Positions 50,630-58,391 of a stretch of 58,391 nt of DNA are shown one piece after another. The DNA is from Alphaproteobacteria bacterium (GTDB taxonomy: Bacteria > Pseudomonadota > Alphaproteobacteria > GCA-2731375). The position numbers and the translations under genes were made by a program. The stretch spans positions 1 to 58,391 of the forward strand of contig VGEV01000005.1 in assembly GCA_016869175.1 (NCBI GenBank), read 5' to 3'. Within the stretch, counting starts at the first letter, position 1, and every line of letters begins with the position of its first letter. The notes under the pieces are model-generated. The model was not told where the DNA came from. It was given only the letters and a program-made list of their open reading frames with translations, and ran no database searches.

Positions 50630-51067
50630 CTAGGCGGCCGCCTGCTGGCTGGCGATCTCGATGCGACGCGGCCGCTTGTGCTCGGGGATCTCGCGCAGCA
50701 GGTCGACATGCAACAGGCCGTTCAGCAGCTGCGCGCCGGCCACCCGCACGCTGTCGGCCAGTTCGAACTTGCGCTCGAAGGCACGCGCGGCGATGCCGCG
50801 ATGCAGGTAGCGGATCCCTTCTGGCTCGGGCTGGCCCTTGCCGCGGATGGTCAGCACGTTCTCCACCACGTTGATGTCGAGATCGGCCTCTCTGAAGCCG
50901 GCGACCGCCATGGTGATGCGATAGCCGGCCTCGCCGGTCTTCTCGATGTTGTAAGGCGGGTAGCCGTTGCCGGCGGCATCGGGCGCGGCGAGGCTGTCAA
51001 GCAACCTGCCAACCCGGTCGAAACCGATGCTGGACCGCCACAGCGGGGAAAGATCGAACGAATTCAT
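50630..51067 (-). CDS. Hsp20 family small heat shock protein (IbpA-like)
   Basis: MNSFDLSPLWRSSIGFDRVGRLLDS; NVVENVLTIRGKG; GIAARAFERKFELAD. Confidence 0.93.
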   Translation of the reverse strand: MNSFDLSPLWRSSIGFDRVGRLLDSLAAPDAAGNGYPPYNIEKTGEAGYRITMAVAGFREADLDINVVENVLTIRGKGQPEPEGIRYLHRGIAARAFERKFELADSVRVAGAQLLNGLLHVDLLREIPEHKRPRRIEIASQQAAA

Positions 51068-51165
51068 GCGCCATCCTCCTTGAGCAATCGCGCTTGCGTG
51101 CCCGCCGAACCGGCCGGGCACCCGGTTGTCCCCCAACCCCGTCTGGGCGTCGGGCGACGCTCTAG

Positions 51166-51193
51166 ACGTAGGATGCCGTTGCAACCGGTCAAG
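51166..51193 (-). promoter_or_regulatory. Candidate RpoH-type promoter for the Hsp20 pair (CTTGAC-N16-CTACGT)
   Basis: Reverse-strand CTTGAC (51188-51193) and CTACGT (51166-51171), about 100 nt upstream of the ATG. Confidence 0.45.
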
Positions 51194-51280
51194 GCCCGAC
51201 CGGTCCGCCGGCGGTGGCGAAATGTTAAGCTTGCCCCTGCCAGCATGCGGGCTGACGGGGGCAGGCGGTCGGAACGGGCA

Positions 51281-51706
51281 ATGGCGGAGGATCGGCCGCG
51301 CACAGGCTTTGGCTCGACCGCCTTCTATGATCGCCTGTTCGCGGAGGCGTTGAGCCTCTGCCGGGAGACCCGCGACTACATGAACGGCGCGGGCGGCCAG
51401 CCGGTGCCGGGCGCGGCCTTCGATCATCAACTCGCCTTCTGCCTCGAAGGCATGCGATTGACCGCGCGCCTCACTCAGGTGATGGCCTGGCTGTTGGTGC
51501 AGCGTGCCGCCGCCGAGGGGGAGATCGAGCCCGACGAACTGGCCCAAGCGCGCTGGCGGCTGTCCGGCCAGGCGGTGTGCCTGGCCGAGCCCACAATGCC
51601 GCTGGCGCGCATGCCGGTACGGATGTAGAGCCTGGTCGAACGGGGCGAACGGCTCTATCGTCGCGTCGCCCGGCTGGACGAGATGGTGGCGCGCGGCGGC
51701 GCCTGA
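51281..51706 (+). pseudogene. DUF1465-like protein interrupted by in-frame TAG at 51626-51628
   Basis: ...MPLARMPVRM*SLVERGERLYRRVARLDEMVARGGA*; same frame continues to TGA 51704-51706. Confidence 0.6.
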
Positions 51707-51722
51707 GCCGGCGGGAGCCTGC

Positions 51723-52631
51723 ATGTCCGATTCCATCGCGGTGTTCGACCGTGGCCTGGTGCGCCGGCACCGGCAACGCGCGTCCGGACGTTTCGCGCGC
51801 CACGACTTTCTCAAGCGCGAGGTCTCGCTGCGCCTGCTCGAACGGCTGGACGACACCACGCGGCGGTTCGCCACGGTGCTCGACCTGGGCTGTCATGACG
51901 GCACGCTGGGGCGCATGCTGGCCGGCCGTGACGGCCTCGACCGACTGGTCTCGGTGGACCTGGCGCACGGTTTCGCGCGCCAGGCCTCCGGCCTGCGGGT
52001 GGTCGGCGACGAGGAAACGCTGCCCTTCGCCGACGGCAGCTTCGATCTGGTATTGAGCGCCCTGTCGCTCCACTGGGTCAACGATCTGCCGGGCGCGCTC
52101 ATCCAGATCAACCGCGCGCTGAAGCCGGACGGGTTGTTCTTGGCGGCAATGCTGGGCGGCGGCAGCTTGGAGGAACTGCGCCAGGCGCTCCTGACGGCTG
52201 AGCTGCAGGTGGAAGGCGGCGGCAGCCCGCGGGTCTCGCCGTTCGCCGATGTTCCCGACGCAGGCCGCCTGCTGCAACGCGCCGGCTTCGCCTTGCCGGT
52301 GGTCGATGTCGACCGTATCGACGTCAGCTATCCCGACGCGATCGCGCTGATGCGCGAGCTGCGCGGCATGGGCGAGGCCAATGCCGTCGCCGCACGCCGC
52401 CGGCAGCCGTTGAAGCGCGCCATGCTGGCCGCGACGTTGCGCCATTATGCCGAGCGCCATGCCGGCATCGACGGCCGGCTGCCGGCAACCTTCCAGGTGC
52501 TCTACCTGACCGCTTGGGCGCCTCATGCCGACCAGCCGAAGCCGCTGCGACCTGGCAGTGGCCGCCAACGCTTGGCAACGGCCCTGGGCGCGGTCGAGCG
52601 CCCGGCGGGCGAAAAAGCCGGTCGCCCTTGA
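51723..52631 (+). CDS. Class I SAM-dependent methyltransferase (BioC/NDUFAF5-like)
   Basis: VLDLGCHDGTLGRML; SFDLVLSALSLHWVNDLPGALIQINRALKPDGLFLAAMLGG. Confidence 0.87.
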   Translation: MSDSIAVFDRGLVRRHRQRASGRFARHDFLKREVSLRLLERLDDTTRRFATVLDLGCHDGTLGRMLAGRDGLDRLVSVDLAHGFARQASGLRVVGDEETLPFADGSFDLVLSALSLHWVNDLPGALIQINRALKPDGLFLAAMLGGGSLEELRQALLTAELQVEGGGSPRVSPFADVPDAGRLLQRAGFALPVVDVDRIDVSYPDAIALMRELRGMGEANAVAARRRQPLKRAMLAATLRHYAERHAGIDGRLPATFQVLYLTAWAPHADQPKPLRPGSGRQRLATALGAVERPAGEKAGRP

Positions 52632-52675
52632 TCCGACGCAAGGTGGTGGCCGTCCGGCGGGGCCAGCCTGAGGCC

Positions 52676-52984
52676 ATGCGGTGGTTCGTGGTGGCGTTGC
52701 TGGCCCTGGCGGGTCAGGCCGGAGCGCAAGGCATGGAGCAGCGGGTGGCGCAAGGCCGTACCGCGGCCGAACGCTGGTGCCAGGAATGCCACTTGGTGGG
52801 CGGCGGCGTCGCCAGCGATGCCGCGCCCGCATTTGCCGCGCTGGCAGCGAACCCGGACAAGTCCGAAGGCGTGCTGCGCGCCTTCCTGGCCGAACCGCAT
52901 GCCCCGATGCCGCCGCTCTCGCTGACGCGCCAGGACATCGACAACCTGGTGGCTTACATCCGCTCGCTCGCTCCCAACCGCTAG
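52676..52984 (+). CDS. Small c-type cytochrome
   Basis: Signal peptide; RWCQECH (CXXCH); PMPPLSLTRQDIDNLVAYI. Confidence 0.88.
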   Translation: MRWFVVALLALAGQAGAQGMEQRVAQGRTAAERWCQECHLVGGGVASDAAPAFAALAANPDKSEGVLRAFLAEPHAPMPPLSLTRQDIDNLVAYIRSLAPNR

Positions 52985-53056
52985 CGCGGTCATGGTTCTG
53001 GGGCGACGGCTTGCGGCGAAAGCGAACAGGCCGGTTCGATTTGAGCGGAAATTGCC

Positions 53057-53461
53057 CTAGAGAAAGTCGCGCAGCATCGCCACCAAGGGTTTGTCCGCCG
53101 GCGGCAAGGCGTAGTCCGCCAGCCGTTTCGGCGCCACCCAGGCAAGGCGCTGGCCCTCGCGCGGGTTGAGCTTGCCCTGCCAGCGCCGACAGAGATAGAG
53201 CGGCATCAGCAGGTGAAAATCCTCATAGGCATGGCTGGCGAAGGTGAAGGGGGCCAGACAGGCCGCGGTCACGTCGATGTCAAGTTCCTCCTTGAGTTCG
53301 CGGATCAGGCTGGCCTCGGGCGTTTCGCCCGGCTCGACCTTGCCGCCGGGAAACTCCCAAAGGCCGGCCATGCGTTTGCCGGCCGGCCGTTCCGCCAGCA
53401 GCACCCGGCCGTCCATATCGACCAGCGCCACCGCGGCCACCAGCACGATGGGCTTCGCCAT
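53057..53461 (-). CDS. MutT-like NUDIX pyrophosphohydrolase
   Basis: GGKVEPGETPEASLIRELKEELDI Nudix box. Confidence 0.92.
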   Translation of the reverse strand: MAKPIVLVAAVALVDMDGRVLLAERPAGKRMAGLWEFPGGKVEPGETPEASLIRELKEELDIDVTAACLAPFTFASHAYEDFHLLMPLYLCRRWQGKLNPREGQRLAWVAPKRLADYALPPADKPLVAMLRDFL

Positions 53462-53472
53462 CCGCGCCGGCC

Positions 53473-54711
53473 TCAAGAGCGGTAGTCGCCGTTGATGCTG
53501 ATGTAGCCGTGGGTCAGGTCGCAGGTCCACACCGTGGCGCTACCCGTGCCGATGCCGACGTCCACCTCGATCAGGATCTCGCGCCCGCGCATGTGCGGGC
53601 GCACCTGCTCCTCGCGGTAGTCGGGATGCGGATAGCCGCGCTCCGCAATGGTGACGCCGCCCATGCGGATCGACAGACGGTCGCGGTCGGCCTTCTCGCC
53701 CGACTTGCCGACAGCCATGACCACGCGGCCCCAGTTGGCGTCGGCGCCGGCGATCGCGGTCTTGACCAGCGGCGAATTGGCGACCGCCAGGCCGATGCGC
53801 CGGGCGGCGGCCTTGCTGGCGGCGCCGCCGACCCGGATCTCGACGAATTTCTGCGCGCCTTCGCCGTCGCGCACGATCTGCTGCGCCAGCTCCTGGCAGA
53901 CTTCCAGCAGCTTGGCCCGGAAATCGCGCAACAATGGGTCGCCGGCGCGGGCAATGGCGCGCGGCAGCGGCACTTGGCCGGTGGCGAACAGCAGCACGGT
54001 GTCGCTGGTCGATGTGTCGCTGTCGACCGTGATGGCATTGAAGCTGTCGTCGACCGCCGGTCGCAGCAGGCCGCGCAACACATCCGCCGGCAGCCTGGCA
54101 TCGGTGAACACGAAGGCCAGCATGGTCGCCATGTCCGGCTGGATCATGCCGCTGCCCTTGGCGACGCCGGCAATCGCCACCTCGCGCTGGCCGATCCGAG
54201 CGATGCGGCCCGCCCCCTTGGCAAAGGTGTCGGTCGTGCGGATCGCATTGGCGACACGCTGCCAATCGGCGGGCGCCTGCGCTCGGGCCAAGTCGCCCAG
54301 CACCGCCAGGATACGCTCGGCCGGCAGCGGCTCGCCGATCACACCGGTCGAGGCGACGAAGACCTCGGCCGGCCGGCAGCCGAGTAATTTCGCCGCCGCC
54401 TCGGCGGTGTCCCTGACTGCCTTGGCGCCGGCCTTGCCGGTGAAGACGTTGGCGTTGCCGGTATTGACCACCAGCGCGCGTGCCTTGCCTTGCGCCACGT
54501 GCCGGCGACTCCAATCGACCGGCGCGCCCGGCATGGTGTTGCGCGTGAAGGTGCCGGCAACCGTGCTGCCGCGCGGCAGCGTCGTCAGCAACACGTCCTC
54601 GCGGCCCTTGTAGCGCACCCCGGCGGCCGCGGTGGCGGCGGCAACGCCGGCCACCGCCGGCAGGGCGGGAAAACGCGCGGGCGCGAACGGCGAGACAGGT
54701 ATTTCGGCCAT
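53473..54711 (-). CDS. argJ: Bifunctional glutamate N-acetyltransferase/amino-acid acetyltransferase
   Basis: KGSGMIQPDMATMLAFVFTDA; VDSDTSTSDTVLLFATG. Confidence 0.94.
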   Translation of the reverse strand: MAEIPVSPFAPARFPALPAVAGVAAATAAAGVRYKGREDVLLTTLPRGSTVAGTFTRNTMPGAPVDWSRRHVAQGKARALVVNTGNANVFTGKAGAKAVRDTAEAAAKLLGCRPAEVFVASTGVIGEPLPAERILAVLGDLARAQAPADWQRVANAIRTTDTFAKGAGRIARIGQREVAIAGVAKGSGMIQPDMATMLAFVFTDARLPADVLRGLLRPAVDDSFNAITVDSDTSTSDTVLLFATGQVPLPRAIARAGDPLLRDFRAKLLEVCQELAQQIVRDGEGAQKFVEIRVGGAASKAAARRIGLAVANSPLVKTAIAGADANWGRVVMAVGKSGEKADRDRLSIRMGGVTIAERGYPHPDYREEQVRPHMRGREILIEVDVGIGTGSATVWTCDLTHGYISINGDYRS

Positions 54712-54781
54712 GGCAATCGATCCGCGTGGATGGAGCGGGCGAGCCTACACGGCAGCCCGCCGGGCCGGCAACGAAGCCCGG

Positions 54782-55672
54782 CTAGCGCAGCGACCGGATG
54801 CCCGGCGGCCCGATCTGGGGCGTCCCGTCGGCGTTGAAGGTGCGCACCTCGGCCTTGGCCCGCAGCTCCTGCGCGGTCTTGCCAAGCGCTTCGCGGGCCA
54901 GGTCCGCGCGCAGCTCGTCGGCCGCCTCCTCGAAGCTCGGCGGGCGCGAGGCGCGCCGCTCCTCGACCTTGATCAGGTGCCAGCCGAACTGCGTCTTCAC
55001 CGGGTTGGAGACCTGTCCGGGGCGCAGGCTGAAGGCCTGTTCGGAGAATGCCGGCACCATCTGATCGGCGCGGAAGAACCCCAAGTCGCCACCCTGCTTG
55101 GCCGAGCCGTCGCCCGAACGCTTGCGCGCCAGCTCGGCGAAATCGGCGCCCTTGCTGAGCTCGTTGGCGATGTCCTTGGCCTCCGTCTCGCTTGCCACCA
55201 GGATGTGCCGGGCGCGCACCTCCTCGGGCCCGGCCTTGCCTTTGACCTCGCGCTCATAGCGTTCGCGCAGCCGGTCGGGCGTCGCCTCGGCCTCCACGAT
55301 CTTGCTCTTCAGCGCCTGCTCCAACACCCGTTCCTCCAGATCGGCCAGCATGCGCTTGACCTCCGGATCGTCGATCAGTTTCCGTGCCCGCGCGGCCTGG
55401 GCATAGAGGCGGCGTTCCACCAGCTGGTCCAGCAACGGCTGGAAGATCATCGGCAACGGGACCTCGCGCACCTGCGGCGGCAAGGTCGCCTGCGCCGCCA
55501 GCATGTCCGACAGGCGAATGGGGCTGCCATTGACCTGGGCGACGATGGGATCCTCGGCCGGCTGGGTCTGCACCGCCGCAGCCGGCGATTGCGATGGCTG
55601 GGTCTGCGCGGCGGCGAACTGGCCAACGGCCAGCACGCTCAATGCGGCCAGCGCGAACGGAATGGAGCGCAT
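54782..55672 (-). CDS. Periplasmic parvulin-type peptidyl-prolyl isomerase
   Basis: RARHILVASETEAKDIANEL; GDLGFFRADQMVPAF; FGWHLIKVEERR. Confidence 0.92.
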   Translation of the reverse strand: MRSIPFALAALSVLAVGQFAAAQTQPSQSPAAAVQTQPAEDPIVAQVNGSPIRLSDMLAAQATLPPQVREVPLPMIFQPLLDQLVERRLYAQAARARKLIDDPEVKRMLADLEERVLEQALKSKIVEAEATPDRLRERYEREVKGKAGPEEVRARHILVASETEAKDIANELSKGADFAELARKRSGDGSAKQGGDLGFFRADQMVPAFSEQAFSLRPGQVSNPVKTQFGWHLIKVEERRASRPPSFEEAADELRADLAREALGKTAQELRAKAEVRTFNADGTPQIGPPGIRSLR

Positions 55673-55738
55673 GGGCGAGGGTGCCTTTCCAGGGAAGCAG
55701 TCTCTACATAGCATCGCGGCCGGCGCGGCAACAAACCG

Positions 55739-56755
55739 ATGGCGACGAACGGCGGGAACGCCTATGCCTCGCGCATGCACACAGATCCGGCCGCCGCGGT
55801 CGTTTGGGCGATCAGCGAGGGCCATGCCGGCATGGAGAACCAGTGTCTGGGCCTGGCCGAGCGCCTGGCCCTGCCGACCGCCGTGCTGCGCCTCAGGCCG
55901 CGCGCGCCGTGGACCTGGCTGCCGGCCGGCTATTGGCCCTGGCCGCTGGCCGCGCTCGGCCCGGGCAGCGACCGGCCGGCGCCACCCTGGCCAAGGCTGG
56001 TGCTGAGCTGTGGCCGGCGCGCGGTGCCCTATGCCCTGACGATCGGCCGGGTCAGCCACCGCAGGACCGCGCTGGTGCATATCCAGAACCCGCAGGCCCG
56101 TCTTTCTGCCTTCGATTGGGTGGTGGCCCCGGAGCATGACCGCCTGGCCGGCGACAACGTCATCGCCACCCTTGGGGCTTTGCACCGGGTCAACGCCGTC
56201 CGTCTGGCTACGGCGGCGGCGCGTTTCGCCGAGGGATTGGCGCACCTGCCGCGACCGCTGGTCACGGTGCTGCTGGGCGGCAGCAGCCGGCACCATCGCC
56301 TGACGGCGGCGGCGGCCTCGCGCCTGGCCGAGCAATTGGCGGCGTTGGCGCGACAGGGCTTCGGCTTGGCCATCACGCCGTCGCGGCGCACGGGCGAGGC
56401 CAACCTGGCGATCCTGCGCGAGCGGCTGGCGGGCAGTGGTGCCTATTTGTGGGATTTCCGGGGCGACAATCCCTATTTCGCCCTGCTGGCCTTGGCCGAC
56501 ATCATCCTGGTGACGGAGGACAGCGTGACCATGGCCTCGGAAGCCGCTTTCACCGGCAAGCCACTGTTCGTGATCGGCCTAGAGGGCGGCGGTCGGCGGC
56601 TCGCCGCGTTCCATTCGGGCCTGCGCCAGGCAGGCCATGCGCGGCCCTTCGCCGGCCGCTTGGAGGCGTTCCGCCCGCCTCGGCCGCTCGACGAACCCGG
56701 CCGCGTCGCGGCACTGCTGGCGAGCCGTTTGGCAAGACGTTTCGTTGCGGCATGA
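55739..56755 (+). CDS. ELM1-like (mitochondrial fission ELM1 family) protein
   Basis: VVWAISEGHAGMENQCLGLAERL; LGGSSRHHRL; DNPYFALLALADIILVTEDSVTMASEAAFTGKPLFV. Confidence 0.85.
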   Translation: MATNGGNAYASRMHTDPAAAVVWAISEGHAGMENQCLGLAERLALPTAVLRLRPRAPWTWLPAGYWPWPLAALGPGSDRPAPPWPRLVLSCGRRAVPYALTIGRVSHRRTALVHIQNPQARLSAFDWVVAPEHDRLAGDNVIATLGALHRVNAVRLATAAARFAEGLAHLPRPLVTVLLGGSSRHHRLTAAAASRLAEQLAALARQGFGLAITPSRRTGEANLAILRERLAGSGAYLWDFRGDNPYFALLALADIILVTEDSVTMASEAAFTGKPLFVIGLEGGGRRLAAFHSGLRQAGHARPFAGRLEAFRPPRPLDEPGRVAALLASRLARRFVAA

Positions 56756-56780
56756 TCGGCCGGGGCGGAGTGAGGCGCGC

Positions 56781-58187
56781 ATGACTTGGCAAGCGGAAAT
56801 CGACGAACTGCACCAGCACGAGCGGCTGGCCAAGGAGATGGGCGGGCTGGACAAGGTCAAGCGACATCGCGAGGCCGGCAAGCTGACCGTGCGCGAACGG
56901 CTCGCGGCGCTGCTCGATCCGGGCTCGTTCCACGAGGTGGGGGCGCTGAGCGGCGTTGCGCGCTATGACGACGGCGGTCGCCTGCAAGCGGTCCAGCCGA
57001 CCAATTTCCTGTTCGGTCGTGGCCTGCTGGACGGCCGGCGGGTGGTGGTGGAAGGCGACGACTTCACCGTGCGCGGCGGCTGTCAGCGAGGCGTTCGGCT
57101 GGGAACAGGTGATCGCCAACCTGGCCACCGTGCCGGTGGTGGGCTTGGGCCTTGGCTCGGTCGCCGGGCTCGGCTCGGCCCGCGTGGTGACCAGCCATTA
57201 TTCGCTGCTGGTGCGCAAGACCGCGCAGATGTTCGTCGCTGGCCCGCCCGTGGTGGCGTGCGTTGGCCAGGCCACCGACAAGGAGACGCTGGGCGGGGCC
57301 GACCTGCATGCGGCGTGCGGTGCGGTCGACGATGCCGTGGACAGCGAGTTGGAAGCCTTTGCGCGAACCAAGCGGTTCCTGTCCTACCTGCCCCCATCCG
57401 TCCATGAGTTGCCGCCGCGCGGTCCGCGGGCCGACGACCCCAACCGGCGCGAGAGCTTCCTGATCGACGCCATTCCACGCAATCGTCGGCAGGTCTACAA
57501 GATGCGCTCCATCATCGAAGCGGTGGTCGACCGGGGTTCGTTCCTGGAAATCGGTCGACAGCACGGCAAGTCGGTCATCACCGGCTTGGCCCGGCTCGAC
57601 GGTTGGCCGGTCGGCCTGCTGGCCAGCGATCCCTACCATTATGCGGGGGCTTGGACCGCGGAGGCCTCGCTCAAGGTCGTGCGCTTCGTCGACCTGACGC
57701 AGGCCTTTCACTTGCCGATGGTGCATCTGGTCGACATCCCGGGCTTCCTGATCGGCGAACAGGCGGAGCGGGCCGGCACCATCCGGCATGGCGCGCGGGC
57801 GTTGGCGGCGGTGTTCCAGGCGCAGGGGCCGTGGTGCGCGGTCCTGGTGCGCAAGTGTTTCGGCGTGGCCGGAGCGGCGCACATGAACACCGGCCGCGCC
57901 AAGTACCGCTATGCCTGGCCGTCGGGCGACTGGGGCTCGCTGCCGGTCGAAGGCGGCATCGAGGCGGCCTACAAGGCAGAGTCGAGGCGGCGCCCGACCG
58001 CCAGGCCCGCCTCAAGGAGATCGAGGCGCGCCTCGAACGGGTGCGCAGCCCGTTCCGCACAGCCGAGAGTTTCTGGGTCGAGGAGGTGATCGACCCGCGC
58101 GATACCCGCCCTCTGCTCTGCGAGTTCGCCAACATCGCCGCGCCCCTGCGCCGGCCAGGACCGCTCGCCCTCACCTACCGGCCCTAA
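56781..58187 (+). pseudogene. Acyl-CoA carboxylase carboxyltransferase (PccB-like), disrupted
   Basis: Frame 1 to about 57081 (...VVVEGDDFTVRGG), frame 2 to about 57981 (VIANLATVPVVGLGLGSVAGLGSARVVTSHYS...), frame 1 again to 58187 (EAAPDRQARLKEIEARLERVRSPFRTAESFWVEEVIDPRDTRPLLCEFANIA*). Confidence 0.85.
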
Positions 58188-58319
58188 CCCCCGTCGCGAT
58201 CATTGAACCGCTGGGGCGGTTTGTTCCCGCATTCGCCGGATGACACCGTATTGTGATGCAATTTCTTAGAGATTCAGATATAAGAATCAATAAGTTAATC
58301 TGGATTGAACGAGGCTATT

Positions 58320-58391
58320 TTGCAGAACCCAACGGGTGAATCAGGTGATGGTCCGCTCCGGCTCAATTTCGACCGCCGCGTGAAGCTGGAG
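58320..58391 (+). mobile_element. 5' end of an IS1380-like transposase gene, truncated by the window edge
   Basis: TTG start; translation (L/M)QNPTGESGDGPLRLNFDRRVKLE; abrupt AT-rich upstream sequence. Confidence 0.65.

Overview
This is a GC-rich window from an alphaproteobacterial chromosome, most likely Rhodospirillales-like judging by gene content. It is densely coding and mostly housekeeping. The longest coherent unit is a minus-strand run from 8.4 to 19.5 kb: ctaC-ctaD-ctaB-41aa ORF-ctaG-ctaE-DUF983-SURF1-M32 carboxypeptidase-thrC-M16 peptidase-GNAT. Other recognisable genes include polyprenyl synthase, TrmN6-like methyltransferase, TldD, PmbA, CysQ-like phosphatase, GshA, RsmE, UbiA, Dcd, a molybdopterin oxidoreductase, an E1 alpha/beta pair, ArgJ, MutT, a parvulin PPIase and an ELM1-like protein. 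I found no tRNA, rRNA or CRISPR array by eye. The most notable non-ordinary items are: (i) a dispersed element made of convergent tandem arrays of AATACC(GGT)GACAG units around a GC-rich core, at about 46.08-46.41 kb, with a shorter relative at about 0.15-0.31 kb sharing a perfect 22-bp match; (ii) twin nested palindromes at 40761-40878 whose outer ends supply the stop codons of both convergent genes; (iii) a single-chain triple-RidA protein in which all three domains appear to lack the catalytic Arg, in a putative CoA-thioester gene group; (iv) a carboxyltransferase gene broken by two lesions beside the start of an IS1380-like transposase at the window edge; (v) a DUF1465-like gene with an in-frame amber codon; (vi) an MshEN-like/TM/FecR-like protein whose first repeat lies upstream of any canonical start. 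All product names come from reading the translations. No database search was run.
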